DNA from: Chamaecyparis obtusa
Lineage: Eukaryota > Streptophyta > Pinopsida > Cupressales > Cupressaceae
Assembly: GCA_027943335.1 (NCBI GenBank)
Contig: BSBK01006342.1
Span: forward strand, 1,151,001 to 1,215,000
Direction: 5' to 3'
DNA length: 64,000 nt
Positions 1 through 13,329 of the stretch are shown here, piece after piece (the first letter of the stretch is position 1; each line of letters begins with the position of its first letter). Position numbers and translations under genes: made by a program. The notes beneath the pieces were generated by a model. That model searched no databases. It saw only the letters and a program-made list of their open reading frames with translations, and was not told the origin of the DNA.

Positions 1-804
1 AAATACCTAATAGATTTCACCTTGATGTGTAGTGTATTTCCCTATGTTCTCCTCGGTAGCCTTGTATGTTTTGTAATAAACTAAGTACTATCTCTGATAC
101 CTGCTCTATCATGTAAACCCTTGTCTGAATTCTAATGTCCTGTAGGTAGATACTTCGTCATGATCTCCTATTATGTTGTTATGTCAAAATGACACCAATT
201 ACAATTATATAAAAAATTGCTTCAACCTAGTTAGGTTTACAACATCTTAGGAAACCTAAGATCTATGGTGTACAAAAATAACCTATATCTAAAGTTATTA
301 AATAAGAATCATCACAAAATTTAATGATTACATCCATAATAAATGTGCCTCGATCTTGCAAAAATGTTTATAGATCTGTGTAAACCATTTACATAGATCA
401 ATGTGCCATTGTTGATTACTATGTTATTTCTTGAACAACTCGGTAAACACTACATTCTCTATTCGGTGAATAACTTGATGTTGAGTGTGTAGAATTATCG
501 GTGTTAACTGACCCGGTGCTTGGTAAAATCCGATGCGCGGTAATCATACTTGGTTAAACCAGTATCCATTTAACTTTCGGTTCTACCTTGTGACTACTCG
601 GTATGAAAGGTTTTTAAGTTCAACTGACTAGCTTGTATAGCTTCTTATTCCATCTTTTACTAACTAATCAACATAGATTATCGACTAATCTTAGTTGAAA
701 CTAATGACCAGATCTAATAAACAAACAGAGATAACACCAAAATTGTCACAACAAATTTTTGGACTAGGACAATAACTAAACATAACCACAAAACTAGATG
801 ACAC
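1..804. repeat. Fragment of an old LTR family; left arm of duplication unit 1
   Basis: This stretch is a near copy of 22,610-23,413 and holds no reading frame of note. Together with 22,195-22,609 it resembles, in diverged form, the LTR-like DNA at 51,876-52,565 and 58,896-59,036, so I read it as part of an LTR of an older retroelement. Its last five bases, GACAC at 800-804, are the target-site duplication of the copia element that follows. Confidence 0.6.
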
Positions 805-1996
805 TATTAGAAAGTAAAGTCCACCAACATAACTGAGAGGGGGGGGGGGTGAATCAGTTATCTAATAATTATAACTTTTATCAACTTCAATAGATTTTAA
901 CCATGTAAGCAATATAATTACCAACCATAAAAAGATATTCATACACAATAACACAATGACACAAGATATGTTGACTAAGGAACCTCTTGATCAAAGAGTA
1001 AACCCCAGTGGGAATGGTGCCCACAAAAGATGCACTAATATGAATATTCCTTGTGAAAGGATGGAATCTATTAGGAGTCTTATGAAATACATTCAGTACA
1101 TATGAATCCCTCTTAGGAGATTTTGAATCCCTGCTAAAAGATTCTAACTCTGTTAGGAGTTATGGAAGACAGAAGGACCCACTGCCCAAATGGCTTCAAT
1201 GGAAAGATCACTGAACACACTGTCCAACTAATCTCTTGATTATTCAACAGAATAATATCAAATCATTATTGATCTCAACAATATGTTACCTTTTCTCTGA
1301 CTGTTCCAAACCGCACTTACTGCTACACCAGATCTCAATTTTAGATATTTGTACCCCGCATGTCTTCCTTCATAAATTCACTTTCACAATGTTTCACTTT
1401 ATCAATTCAATTGATCTCTATCACTTACAACAAGGAAAGACATTCATTCCTTTATACCACACTCAAGTAATTACAGATGAGTCAGCATCCAATTACAAAA
1501 TAAAAGTTTCCATACGTTACAACAAAAATTACACAAAGTTGTCAGCTTCCCATTAGAATAATTCTTCACTCTTGCAACCTCAAAGTTTGTGCTATCATCC
1601 ACGTCACTATCAACATGTCTTCAACTACTCTTTAACTGCCAAAACCAGATTCCATCACAATTAGGAGATATAATCCGATTTTCACAAATCGATACTTAGG
1701 AATACTGCCTGAATACTGCTTCCACCAAAATGCTCATAACTTCCATGAATAAATAAATTACTATCTGTGCTCTTAACCATGAATATATAACATATCAAAT
1801 AGTAAATCTTCAACATCACATAGCTTGATCTACAATATACCATTTGCGCTAATCAAAACACTATCTGCTCCTCTGCTAATCTCTAGTAGATCACTGTGTT
1901 GACATCAATGACAATCATATTCATGAATGCAACAACAACTGCTACAGAATGGCTGCCAATACTCCCATAGGATATATTTAGCATTCATTCCTAACA
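805..1996 (-). repeat. Copia-A left LTR (3' LTR in element sense)
   Basis: On the plus strand it starts TATTAG (TGTTAG in the other copies) and ends CCTAACA. It contains a run of ten G at about 840-849 followed by GTGAATCAGTTA, a signature shared with the other copia LTRs here. Just inside, minus-strand bases 2,010-1,997 read as a weakened polypurine tract (AGGGATAT, against GGGGGATAT in Copia-B). Confidence 0.9.
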
Positions 1997-2383
1997 ATAT
2001 CCCTGATTGGCATTGATGGCAACATAGATGAAAAACATCCAATGTTCCATGAATCCAATACTTCAATTCTGCTGCTCTGAAAAAATATTTTCAAATCCTC
2101 TTCATCAATCAAATTTTGCTTCATTTTCTTATTTAGTTCTCTCCAACAAATGGTAAAAATGGTTTTTCATGTACACTTTTCCCCCATTGAAATCAATGGC
2201 AGAAATTTCATCATTATGTCAACAACAACTCTAATGTCAAAATACATTGTTTAGAAAATACATTCACTAGAGTCCTCATGACTCAGCTCAGATACACATA
2301 CTCCCCCACAGAGGAAGTACCAACATCCAATGTAGAAGAAAGATAAGGCTCATATACCACTGGATTGATGCAATCAATCTGCA

Positions 2384-2858
2384 TCACTTCTCAAAAGTAG
2401 GCTGGGGCATAACACCAAGCATACCTCTCAGATACTCAAATGTATCCTTAGGCAAAGGCTTTGTAAATATGTCTACTATCTGCTCCTTTGTGCTTATGTA
2501 CTCAAGTCTGACTTCTTTCTCAGCAACTTTCTCTCTTACTACATGATACTTAATCTCTATATGCTTTGTCTTAGAATGTAATATAGGGTTCTTAGACATA
2601 CTAACTATGCTGGTGTTATCACAATATATAACAACAGGTTCAACAAAGTTTATTCCAATATCCTTAAACATCTCCTTCATCCAAATTATCTAGTTGCAAT
2701 TGTTTGCTATTGCTACATATTCTACTTTTGTTGTGCTCTATGAAATACAATTCTTCTTCTTGCTTAGCCAAGAAACCAATCTTCCTCCAAGGAAAATTGC
2801 TCAACCACTGGTGCTCTTTTTATCATCAACACTACCTCCCCAATCAACATCTGTATAT
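2384..2858 (-). pseudogene. Copia-A RNase H and pol C-terminus (fragment)
   Basis: The minus-strand translation gives the end of a copia pol: a decayed RNase H stretch with DDKKSTSG and LGGRLVSW, then an open 98-residue block with VIYCDNTSIVSMSKNP and TKHIEIKYHVVRE, ending at a stop at 2,384-2,386. The upstream part of the same domain resumes at 9,232 on the other side of the gypsy insertion; the frame is interrupted at an alanine-tyrosine junction. Stops occur within the RNase H part (for example where B reads YISQST). Copia-B at 24,998-25,642 is the uninterrupted homologue. Confidence 0.85.
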
Positions 2859-2863
2859 GCACA

Positions 2864-3721
2864 TCATGCAGGAGCATCCTGGGTGTAAGAGCAATCTTGC
2901 ATCACCCAAAAATATTTATGTTTTTATATTCAATAAGGGTTACTTTGTGCAGAGCTACTATTTATGGAAAGTTACTATTTTTTGGTAATTTTCGTATGTG
3001 CTCAGAATGATCTGATTTCTTTCTTGGAGGTTCATTTTGGTCATATAAGTTTGCCAGTAAAGTTTCATTTCCAGATCAAGTGTATGTTGGAAGATATTGA
3101 AGATTTTCGGTATTGGCAGCAGGGTACAAAAACTTTGAACTCAGTTTTGAAGGCTTTAGAGGCCCCAGATGAGGTCAAAAATTTGGGTGACGGGCACTTG
3201 CGCGGGTCAAGCCTGTAGAGCGCTTCGTGGCGTTTCCGAAATGGGGTTATAATAGCCGATCGGGTCAACTGGTGATGACTTATGGTCTTCGGAAGTTGGG
3301 CCATCTGAAATGGCGAAAAATAATTTTCTTCAAAATTTCTGTTTGGGTTTCAAAGGTTACCTTGAGCTGACTATGATGTAATAAAATGTAAAATAAAATA
3401 ATTCTAAGTTTGGTCGGCCTTATTGGCTAAAATTCTGGAACCTTCCCAGGCGGTGAAAAATTGCCTATATAAGGAAGGCTGTATTATTGTCTTAGGCAGT
3501 GCAGAATAGTTCTAGGTAGTAGATCTGGGTAATAGTTTGAGGCTTTGTCCTACAGAATATTGTAAGGGAATGCCCATGTGGCTTTGCATATTGTAATTCT
3601 GAAAGTTTGTAATTCCACATTTGTGGAGATAATAAGAAGCCAATTTTCTATTCTTGCATATTGTTGTTGTTTCTCTATTTCTGTTATGTGTTTGTGGTAT
3701 TAAGGGGAGCACCCTTCATCA
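2864..3721 (+). repeat. Gypsy-1 5' LTR
   Basis: 858 bases, same length as the right LTR and very similar to it. It contains a TATA-like CCTATATAAGG at about 3,463 and ends CCCTTCATCA. The region between the TATA-like site and the LTR end is conserved in all six LTRs of this family in the window, as expected for promoter and R/U5 sequence. Confidence 0.92.
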
Positions 3722-3723
3722 AG

Positions 3724-3735
3724 TGGTATCAGAGC
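3724..3735 (+). other. Gypsy-1 primer binding site (iMet tRNA type)
   Basis: TGGTATCAGAGC begins two bases after the LTR. This matches the 3' end complement of initiator methionine tRNA, the usual primer for plant copia and many chromovirus elements. Confidence 0.9.
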
Positions 3736-3822
3736 AGGAGTTCTTGAGTGTGTAAACAGATCACCGATTGTGAGGTAGTTTGCACCAGGGCCGTGGCTAG
3801 GGTTTTAGCGCGCATCACGAAA

Positions 3823-6800
3823 ATGCCTCCACAAAGGGAACGTGGCGGAAGAGCTGGTGTTGTAACACCTGAGGTTACAGAGCTGCAGAGACAAGTGCAA
3901 GCATTGCAAGAAGAGATTCACAGAGGAATGAATCTTAATGTCAGAGATGAAAGCGAGGATGAAGCCGAAGAAGAATATCAAGAAGGAAAAGCCGAAATTG
4001 TGAACCGGGAGGAAGAAAGACTTTTTCGGGCCATTTCCAAGATTGGGAAAAGACCTAAGATTGAGGTTCCTACATTTTCTGGAAATATTAACCCAGAGGA
4101 ATTGATTGACTAGATCAATGAATGTGAGGAATATTTTGAGTACGAAGATGTTGACGATCCTGATAGGGTCAAATTTGCGAAGGCCAGATTGAAAGGTCAT
4201 GCGAAGATCTGGTGGCAAGAAATTCAATTGGAGCGAAATAGAAGAGGGAAAGATAAAATCACAAGATGGGATCGGATGGTGGATAAATTGAAGCGACAGT
4301 TCATTCCTGTTGATTATGAGCTTGACCTACTGAAGAAAATGCAGAGTTTGAAGCAAGCAGGATGATCTGTTCAGGAGTATACAGAGGAGTTCTATCGACT
4401 TCTCATCAGAACAGGCCATGCAGAAGCTGATAAGGAGAAAGTTGCCCGATACCTTAATGGGTTAAGGCCAAGCATTCAGGAGGAGCTGAATCTGGTTCGA
4501 ATGAACAGTATTGAAGAGGCATACCAGTTTGCCCTAAAAGTAGAGGAAAAGCTGAACAAGAAGTTTGAGAGCAGACAAAACGGAAGAGGTCGCGGTGGAC
4601 GATCTGGTGGACGGTCATATGGTGGCCGAAATGAAGATCCGAAAAAGAAGGATGAGGCCAGTAGCAGTCAAAATCAGTGAGGAAATAATTCTAATCGCTT
4701 CCAAGATCAGAATAATAGAGATCAGAGAGGAAGAGGAAGAGGAGAAGGATCTGGAAGAGGTGGCTTCCGTGGAACATGTTTTCACTGTGGAGAAGAAGGT
4801 CATAGGGCATTTGAATGTCCTCAGCGACAAGGCAGAACAGACAGGAGAAATGAAGGCCAGGCCAGAGTTGCACATGTAGATGAAGATGCCAGATCATCAA
4901 ATTCTGAAGATGCTGAAAGAGGAGAAATGTTGATTAACAGAAGAGTCCTGTTGAGTGGTGAGAATGAACCTGAGCAAAGGAGGAGCCTGTTTCGCACTAG
5001 GTGCAAGTGTGAAGGTAAATGTTGTGATGTGATTATTGATAGTGGAAGCACTGACAATTTGGTGTCAGAAGAGATGGTGACAAAGTTGAAGCTCAAGAGA
5101 TAGAAACACCCACATCCATATCGGATTGCCTGGGTACAGGATGACCACAAGGTCATGGTCACTGAACAATGCCTGGTGAAGTTCAAGATTGGTGGATACC
5201 AAGATGAGGTATTGTGTGATATCATATCTATGGATGCATGTCATATGTCGTTGGGTAGACCATGGCAGTTTGACAGATGTGCTGTACATGATGGTCGTAC
5301 GAATACCTATTCCCTGACAAAGGATGGAGTGCGACATAAGCTAAAACCATTGAAGGAGACTGAAGAAAAGGTATGTGGTACTGCAAGGATAACTTTTGTT
5401 GATGGAAGAAATTTCCTAGATGGTATGAGGCATGAGCATGTATGTTTTGCTTTAATTCCAAAAACTGGTAAAGAGGAAGTAGAAGATGTTCCTGTAGAAG
5501 TTGCAGATTTGTTGAATGAGTTTCAGGATATTGTATCCGATAACGTGCCTGATGGATTACCACCAGTTAGGAAGATCAGTCATCAGATGGACTTGATCCC
5601 AAGAGCGAGTTTTCCAAATAAGGCAGCACACAGAATGACACCTGCAGAAAGTGAGGAGTTGAATAGACAAGTACATGAGTTGTTACAGAAATGATTGATT
5701 CGAGAGAGTCTGAGTCCCTGTGCTGTACCTGCGGTATTAGCACCAAAGAAGAATGGAGAGTGGAGGATGTGTACAGATTCTAGAGCAATAAACAAGATCA
5801 CAATCAAGTACAGGTTTCCATTGCCACGAATGGATGATATTATGGACTATTTGAGTGGAGCTGTGTATTTCTCAAAGATACATCTGAAGAGTGGATATCA
5901 TCAGATTCGGATCAGAGAAGGAGATGAATGGAAGACTACCTCCAAGACAAAGGAAGGACTGTATGAGTGGTTAGTCATGCCTTTTGGGCTAACCAATGCA
6001 CCGAGCACTTTCATGCGGCTCATGAATGAGGTGCTGAAAGAATTTCTAGGTAAGTTTGTCATTGTTTACCTAGATGATATTTTGATCTTTAGTAAGACAT
6101 TGGATGAGCATATGATGCATATTCGTATGGTATTTGAGAAGTTGAGAGAAGAGAAATTGTTGATTAATTTGAAGAAGTGCAGTTTTGTGAAGAAAGAGTT
6201 AGTGTATTTGGGATTTGTAGTTTCAGCAGAAGGTCTAAAAATGGACTCAGAGAAGGTACAGGCTATCCTTGAATGGCCTACTCCAAGGAGTGCTACTGAG
6301 GTAAGATCTTTTCATGGTTTGGCTAGCTTTTACAGAAAGTTTATCAAAAATTTTAGCAGTATTTGTGGACCCTTGACTGAAACAATGAGAGGGGATAGAA
6401 AAGAGTTTAAGTGGACTAATGGGGCAGAAAAGAGTTTTCAATTGTTAAAATAAAAATTATAGAACAACCAGTTTTAGCACTTCTAGATTTTAATAAGGTG
6501 TTTCAAGTAGATTGTGATGCTAGTGGTACTGCAATAGGAGCTGTTATGAGCCAAGAAGGTAAACCTGTTGCTTATTTCAGTGAGAAGTTAAATGATGCCA
6601 AGAGAAAATATTCTGTTTATGATTAGAAATTTTATGCTATAGTTCAGGCATTAAAGAAGTGGAGACATTATCTGCTTCCTAAAGAGTTTGTTTTGTATAC
6701 TGATCATCAAGCTTTGCAATATTTGAATAGTCAAGGAAAGTTGAATCAGAGGCATTTGAAATGGGTTGAGTTTTTGTAGAGTTATACATTTGTTTTGAAA

Positions 6801-8330
6801 CACAGGAGTGGAAAGTCTAATAGGGTTGCAGATGCTCTTAGCAGAAGGCAACTATTGCTGACAGAAATGCAGATTGAAGTGGTTGGGTTCAAGGAACTCA
6901 AGAATTTGTATCTAGAGGATCCTGATTTTGGTGAAGCTTGGAAAGCTTGTACAGAACCTGTTACTCTAGACAGGATGAAATGGTTGGATTTCATCATCCA
7001 GGATGATATGCTATTCAGAGGGAGTCAGTTGTGCATTCCATGAAGTTCTATGAGGGAGAATCTCATCAAGGAGAAGCATAGTGGAGGATTGGCTGGACAT
7101 TTTGGTCGTGATAAAACCGTTGGTTTGGTTAGCGAGAATTATTATTGGCCACAATTGTAGCAAGATGTGAAGAAGTTTGTACAGAGTTGTAGAGTATGTC
7201 AGATGGCGAAAGGAGTGAAGCAGAATATAGGATTGTATCAGCCATTGCCTATACCAGAGAAGCCTTGGGAGGATATCAGTATGGACTTTGTTCTTGGTTT
7301 ACCGAGGACACAGCGGGGACATGATTCAATTTTTGTAGTAGTTGACCGATTTTCAAAGATGACACATTTCATTCCCTGCAAGAAGACTAATGATGCTGTT
7401 CATGTAGCAGGATTGTTTTTCAGAGAAGTAGTGAGACTTCATGGTTTGCTAAAGACCATAGTTTCAGATCGGGACACTAAGTTTGTTGGATATTTCTGGC
7501 GTACGTTGTGGAAGATGTTGAAGACACATTTGAAGTTCAGTTCATCACATCATCCACAGACTGATGGACAGACAGAGGTGGTGAATAGGAGTTTGGGAAA
7601 TTTGCTGAGATGTTTGGTTGGAGATAAGTGAATGGGATGGGATTTGATTTTACCACAGGCAGAATTTGCATACAATAATTCTGTCAATAGGAGCACTGGT
7701 AAATCACCATTCCAGATTATATATGGAAGTAGTCCAAGAAATGCATCTGAATTGAGAAAGATAGATAAAGGAGAAATAAGTAGTGCTGAAGCTGAGGATT
7801 TTGCAGAACACTTGAAGAACATCCATGAGGAGGTGAGGAAGCATATTACCAAGATGAACGCATAGTATAAGGCTAAGGGAGATGAGAAAAGGAGGTATAA
7901 GGAATTTCAGGTTGGTGATGAAGTCATGGTTCATTTGCGGAAGGAGCGGTTTCCAGTTGGTACATATAACAAGTTGAAAATGAAGAAGTTTGGACCATGC
8001 AGGATATTGAAGAAACATGATTCAGGAAACGCATATGAGGTAGAATTGCCTACTGAGCTAAATATTTCACCAGTGTTTAACATTTCAGATCTGACAGAGT
8101 ATCATGAAGGAGGTGTTGAAGATGAGATCACAGCAGCACAGTGGAGTATTCTAGCAACTAGTTCAGACACTAAGGAGATTGAAGATATACTGGATAGTCG
8201 TGCTGGCAGAAGCACAAGGAACAGGACATATGAAGAATATCTGGTCAAGTGGAAAGGATGACCTGTTGAAGATTCATCATGGCTAACAAAGGAGGAGGTT
8301 AACCGTCTTGGTTTTCCTCTACACACCTGA
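3823..8330 (+). pseudogene. Gypsy-1 gag-pol polyprotein with chromodomain, broken
   Basis: Start chosen at ATG 3,823 (MPPQRERGG), matching the start in Gypsy-2. In order: gag capsid part, CCHC knuckle (CFHCGEEGHRAFEC, about 4,780-4,820), protease with IIDSGSTDN (about 5,030), reverse transcriptase with VYLDDILIF (about 6,065), RNase H ([11 protein letters not shown], about 6,510), integrase zinc domain and DDE core ([31 protein letters not shown]), and a C-terminal chromodomain (EEYLVKWKG, about 8,235). Breaks include TAG at 4,111 (W codon), TGA in gag near 4,362, TAG near 5,101, TGA at 5,692, a one-base deletion with TAA near 6,451, TAG near 6,625 and others in integrase. The natural stop is TGA 8,328-8,330. 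No intact protein can be made. Confidence 0.93.
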
Positions 8331-8368
8331 GTCGTGACAGGGTCAGTTCTCAAATTACCCCGGGTGTC

Positions 8369-9226
8369 TGATGCAGGAGCATCCTGGGTGTAAGAGCAAT
8401 CTTGCATCACCCAAAAATATTTATGTTTTTATATTCAATAAGGGTTACTTTATGCAGAGCTACTATTTATGGAAAGTTACTATTTTTTGATAATTTTCGT
8501 ATGTGCTCAGAATGATCTGATTTCTTTCTTGGAGGTTCATTTTGGTCATATAAGTCTGCCAGTAAACTTTCATTTCCAGATCAAGTGTATGTTGGAAGAT
8601 ATTGAAGATTTTCGGTATTGGCAGCAGGGTACAGAAACTTTGAACTCAGTTTTGAAGGCTTTAGAGGCCCCGGATGAGGTCGAAAATTTGGGTGACGGGC
8701 ACTTGCGCGGGTCAAGCCTGTAGAGCACTTCGTGGCGTTTCCGAAATGGGGTTATAATAGCCGATCAGGTCAACTGGTGATGACTTATGGTCTTCGGAAG
8801 TTGGGCCACCTGAAATGGCGAAAAATAATTTTCTTCAAAATTTCTGTTCGGGTTTCAAAGGTTACCTTGAGCCGACTATGATGTAATAAAATGTAAAATA
8901 AAATAATTCTAAGTTTGGTCGGCCTTATTGGCTAAAATTCTGGAACCTTCCCAGGCGGTGAAAAATTGCCTATATAAGGAAGGCTGTATTATTGTCTTAG
9001 GCAGTTCAGAATAGTTCTGGGTAGTAGATCTGGGTAATAGTTCGAGGCTTTGTCCTATAGAATATTGTAAGGGAATGCCCATGTGGCTTTGCATATTGTA
9101 ATTCTGAAAGTTTGTAATTCCACATTTGTGGAGATAATAAGAAGCCAATTTTCTGTTCTTGCATATTGTTATTGTTTCTCTATTTCTGTTATGTGTTTGT
9201 GGTATTAAGGGGAGCACCCTTCATCA
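8369..9226 (+). repeat. Gypsy-1 3' LTR
   Basis: Starts TGATGCAGGAGC and ends CCCTTCATCA, 858 bases. It differs from the 5' LTR by only scattered substitutions, so this is a fairly young insertion relative to Gypsy-3. Confidence 0.92.
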
Positions 9227-9231
9227 GCACA

Positions 9232-11540
9232 TAGGGTAAAATTATGAGAATTTTCATACCACAATCCATAGTCCATTGTGCCTTTTAAATATCTTAGTAT
9301 CCTCTTTACTGCTGCATAATGTGATTCTCTAGGTTCAGCTTGAAATCTTGCTATAATTCCAACTGAATATGCTACATCAGATCTTGTATGTGTCGAGTAC
9401 TGCAATCCTCCAATTATAGATCTGTACTTCTTATGTTCAACTATAGGAGTCTCATCTATGCTAGATAATTTATGTCCAGTTACCATAGCTGTTCCAACTG
9501 GTTTACAATTCTCCATTCCAAATCTCTTTAACAAATCATTCAAGTACTTTGTCTGGCTTACAAAGACACCATCACTATTCTGTGTTATCTGTAATCCCAA
9601 AAAGTATTTCATTTCACCAATCATACTCATTTCAAATTCAGTTTTCATTTCATCAGCAAACTTATCACTAGCTTCATCTTCTCCTCCAAAAATAATGTCA
9701 TAAAAAAAAATAACTATAATTAACAAACCATTTTCAATTTCTTTTGTGTATAGGTTGCTATTGGCTGTTCCTTTTGTAAATCTCAATTTTAACAAATACT
9801 TATCCAATCTTGCATACCAAGTTCTAGGTGCTTGCTTTAGTCCATATAAGGCTTTCTTCAGTTTACATACCATGTCTCCTTCTTGAGTCAAAGGAAAACC
9901 TTCAGGATGCTTAATATAGACTTCTTCTTCCAATTCTCCATTCAGAAATGCTGAATTCACATCCATCTGATATACTTTGAATTTCTTAAAAGCTGCATAG
10001 GCCAAAAACATTCTTACTGCTTCAATTCTTGCTACTAGTGCAAAAGTTTCTTCATAGTCAATTCCTTCTTGCTATGAGTATCCCTTACATACCAATCTTT
10101 CTTTGTTTCTTACTACTTCTCCTTGTTCATTCATCTTGTTTTTGAATACCCATTTAGTTCCAATAACATTCTTATCTTTAGGTCTAGGGACCAATTCCCA
10201 TGTCATGTTCTTTTCAATCTAATCTAGTTCTTCTTTCATAGCTTTAATCCTATGTTCATCTTCACAAGCTTCACTAGTAGATTTAGGTTCAATTTGAGAA
10301 ATCAAACATAACTGTTCTTGTACCTTATTTCAAGTTAGAACTCCTCTGTCTATGCTTCCAATAATCTGCTCAACATGATGATTCCTTGATAAGTTCCTAT
10401 TAGGTGTCACTATCTCAGATCTCACTTTAGGTGTCCGTTGTTCAATGATTTCACTATGGTTTTCATTCAAAAAGTTAGTGTCAGTCTCATAGAATAATTC
10501 AGTAGTTTCAGTGTTAGGTTTAGGATGATTTCCTTCATCAGATTCATAATCAAGCATTCTTTCTTGAATTTTGAACTTTTCATCAACTTTAACATTTGCT
10601 CTCTCAACAATAGTCTTTGTTCTCTTGTTATAACATCTATAAGCTTTTCTCTTCAAAGAATATCCAAGAAATATACCTTCATCACTTCTAGGATCAAACT
10701 TTCCAATATCATCATCTCTCTTATCTGTGTCTGCTCTGATTTGTACTTTGTTCATTGTATACACTATTGTGTTCACTGCTTCTCTCCAGAATATCTTCAC
10801 CAAATCATTCTCAAATAATATAGCTCTTTCTGCTTCAGTCACTAATCTGTTTCTTCTTTCTGCAATACAATTTTGTTCAGGTGTTCTAGAGGCTAAAAAT
10901 TGTCTCTTAATACCATTCACTTCACAAAAGGTGTTAAACTCTCTAGAAGTAAATTCTCCACCTCTATCAGATCTCAAACATTTAATTTTCATTTTGGATT
11001 CATTCTCAACTTTATTCTTAATGATCTTAAACTTATCAAATGCTTCAGACTTTTCTTTAAGTAATGCAATCCACACCATTCTTGTAAAATCATCAACAAG
11101 AATCATAAAATACCTTTCTCCATAGAATCCTCTAGTCCTTGTAGGACCACTCAAATCTATATGAAAAATCTCCAACATCTCTACAGATGTAAACTTCTTA
11201 CTAGGAAATGAACTTCTCTTCTATTTCACCATCACACATTCCTTGCAAATCATGTTAGTAGGCTTCATAATTTTAGGCAAATCTCTTACTACAAGTGTAG
11301 TACTTATTTTCACAATGTTATCAAAATTTATATGACAAAATCTTATGTTCCATAACCAACTATCATCAATCTTATTAATCAAACATGTCATCTCAGTAGG
11401 ATTTAACTAAAATACATTACCTCTGGTTCTAGATCCAGTTCCAATCAAATTTCCATCTTTATCTTTTATCGAAACTTGATATCCCTTATCTACTAACTAT
11501 CCAACACTCAAAAGATTATGTTTCAAACCATCCACAAAGT
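9232..11540 (-). pseudogene. Copia-A integrase and reverse transcriptase (pol, middle part)
   Basis: The minus strand encodes a copia integrase core (HIDLSGPTRTRGF, SDRGGEF, the third acidic residue in a decayed AERRN context) in an open block at 10,330-11,178, then reverse transcriptase ([29 protein letters not shown]) open at 9,205-10,011. The polymerase active-site line reads FFYDIIFGG where Copia-B has FVDDVIFGG, so a catalytic aspartate is lost. A deletion of about 88 bases at about 10,720 removes an integrase segment that Copia-B keeps at about 26,960-27,045. Several stops lie between the two open blocks. Confidence 0.88.
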
Positions 11541-13066
11541 AAACATGTAGTACCTCGCGCCTTGTCTGATTTTATAAATGATATGATTACTTTAGGATGA
11601 TAGAATATATGTTAGGGAATCATTAAAACTTATGATTTTATTGACCCCATACTTGCATGTGTATGGTTGATCTATCTATTTTACATTTTTGTTTGACGTG
11701 CTTGATGTGGTTGAGGAATGGAGTCGTAGTTACTTGCTTGCGAGATCCACATGATCAGCCCATCCCCACTATTGTCTGTTATATCTATATATATGTACAT
11801 GCTTGTCTTTTATGCAGGTTCCCAGGTACTGGGCATCGACTTCCCTGAATTATCAGGATGAGCGTGCCCTATCACTAATCTCAATGGTAAAAGAGGGGAG
11901 ATAATATTCAATTCCAAATCCTAACCTAAGCCAATTATTGTCCTAAAGTAAGGGACAAGATTCTGTGTTTTCACCCTTACTCGTCCAATTGGCAAGAGTT
12001 TACACCTAAGTCCTGAGCATGAATGTGGGTTCTTAGGTCTTTTTGATTCTTTGATTTGTGGCATTTGGGTGTTTTCTATTTTTAGATAATTCTATTTTTA
12101 GCTGTGGCATAGTATTTAAATGGTAATTAAATAAATGTATTTATTTTAGTTTAATTATTATTTATTTTTATATGGTTGATGCATTAATTAATTGGAAATT
12201 AATTATATGCTATTTTGAGTGTGGTTGAAATGTTTAATTAATGTGAATTAATTAAATATCTTCACTTTTGATTTATTTAAATCATGAAAATTAACCTTTG
12301 GTTCAATTATAATGTATTTATTAAATTGAGGGTTATTTTGGCATGTGTTTATTATATTAACTAAATGTTCTAATTATTAATTAATTAAATGCATTATGTT
12401 GCACATTCATAATTGCATGAAATTGAATTAGTAATTCAAGTTGAAGTTTGGTTATGTGCTTTCAACTAAAGTCAAAGCGAAGAGGAGACTTCAGCTCAAC
12501 TGAGACTGAACTGTGAATTGAAGTTCATCTTCATGCAAAGCCCTTTGGAGTTGAGTTTGAATTTATGCATGTGAAAGGAGATTCCTTTATGTGTTGGGAG
12601 TTTTTGCCATTATTGGATTACACACAGGTTTTGGAGGAGGAATTTTGGAGACAGATTTGGGAGAGTTCTTTGAAAAGCTTGAATTCTATTTTTCTTTGTT
12701 CTAGTCATCCTCGAATCTGTATAATTGATTTGAGGTAGGTTTCGATTTTATTATGATTATTCTATTTTTGGATCTTTGTAGGAAAATTGTAGAAAGTGTC
12801 TTCTTCGTGCTTGATGGTTTTGATTGTTTGAGAAGCAATGTTTATATCAGTTGGATGTTAGAGCAAGGTTGCATGCAATTCCATTATGTGATTTGAATAT
12901 ATCTATCTATTATTAAGATCTCAAGTATGTGAAATTAGTTATGATCAATTGAAAAACCCAAGTGGTTTAGGGTTTCGATATTAGTTGAGATTATGTCCAT
13001 GTTAATGGAATTATTATATCTATGGTATTTTAATTTAATTATATATATAGATTTTGTTTGTGTTTA

Positions 13067-13068
<2 letters not shown>

Positions 13069-13149
<81 letters not shown>

Positions 13150-13153
13150 TGTA
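13069..13153. repeat. Compound microsatellite (CA)n-(TA)n-(TATG)n
   Basis: A run of CA repeats (about 13,069-13,107) passes into TA repeats (to about 13,122) and then into TATG/GTAT tetranucleotides (to about 13,153). It lies inside the 3.8-kb insertion and is probably length-variable. Confidence 0.95.
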
Positions 13154-13329
13154 TAATTAATATCTACTTATTTGTATATGTATTAAATTAAAATAGAGTT
13201 TAAAAAATATGGTTCTTAGAATATGATTTATCAAATAGGATTATTTGATTTTATATTTATAAATTAAAAGAAATTAGAAAACTTTTGGTATTGGAAATTT
13301 TTTTATTAATATATGTTTTGGGGGCTTAT

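Larger units (their letters stand above)
2864..9226 (+). mobile_element. Gypsy-1: chromovirus (Ty3/gypsy) inserted in Copia-A RNase H
   Basis: 6,363-base element with two 858-base LTRs (2,864-3,721 and 8,369-9,226), TSD GCACA at 2,859-2,863 and 9,227-9,231, and a primer site at 3,724-3,735. Gag-pol runs on the plus strand and ends in a chromodomain, which places it among the plant chromoviruses. It is absent from the equivalent site in Copia-B (about 25,480), so it arrived after the segmental duplication. The first LTR bases are TCATGC rather than TGATGC, a single substitution. Confidence 0.93.

Noticed and set aside
840..850. G runs at 840, 16,694 and 23,446 as G-quadruplex regulators
   Set aside because: They are single uninterrupted G runs that belong to the copia LTR signature and vary in length like simple repeats.
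1236..1556. 106-codon frame in the Copia-A LTR (and its relatives at 17,126 and 23,778)
   Set aside because: It lies wholly within the LTR, its sequence is not conserved as protein between copies, and no motif is present.
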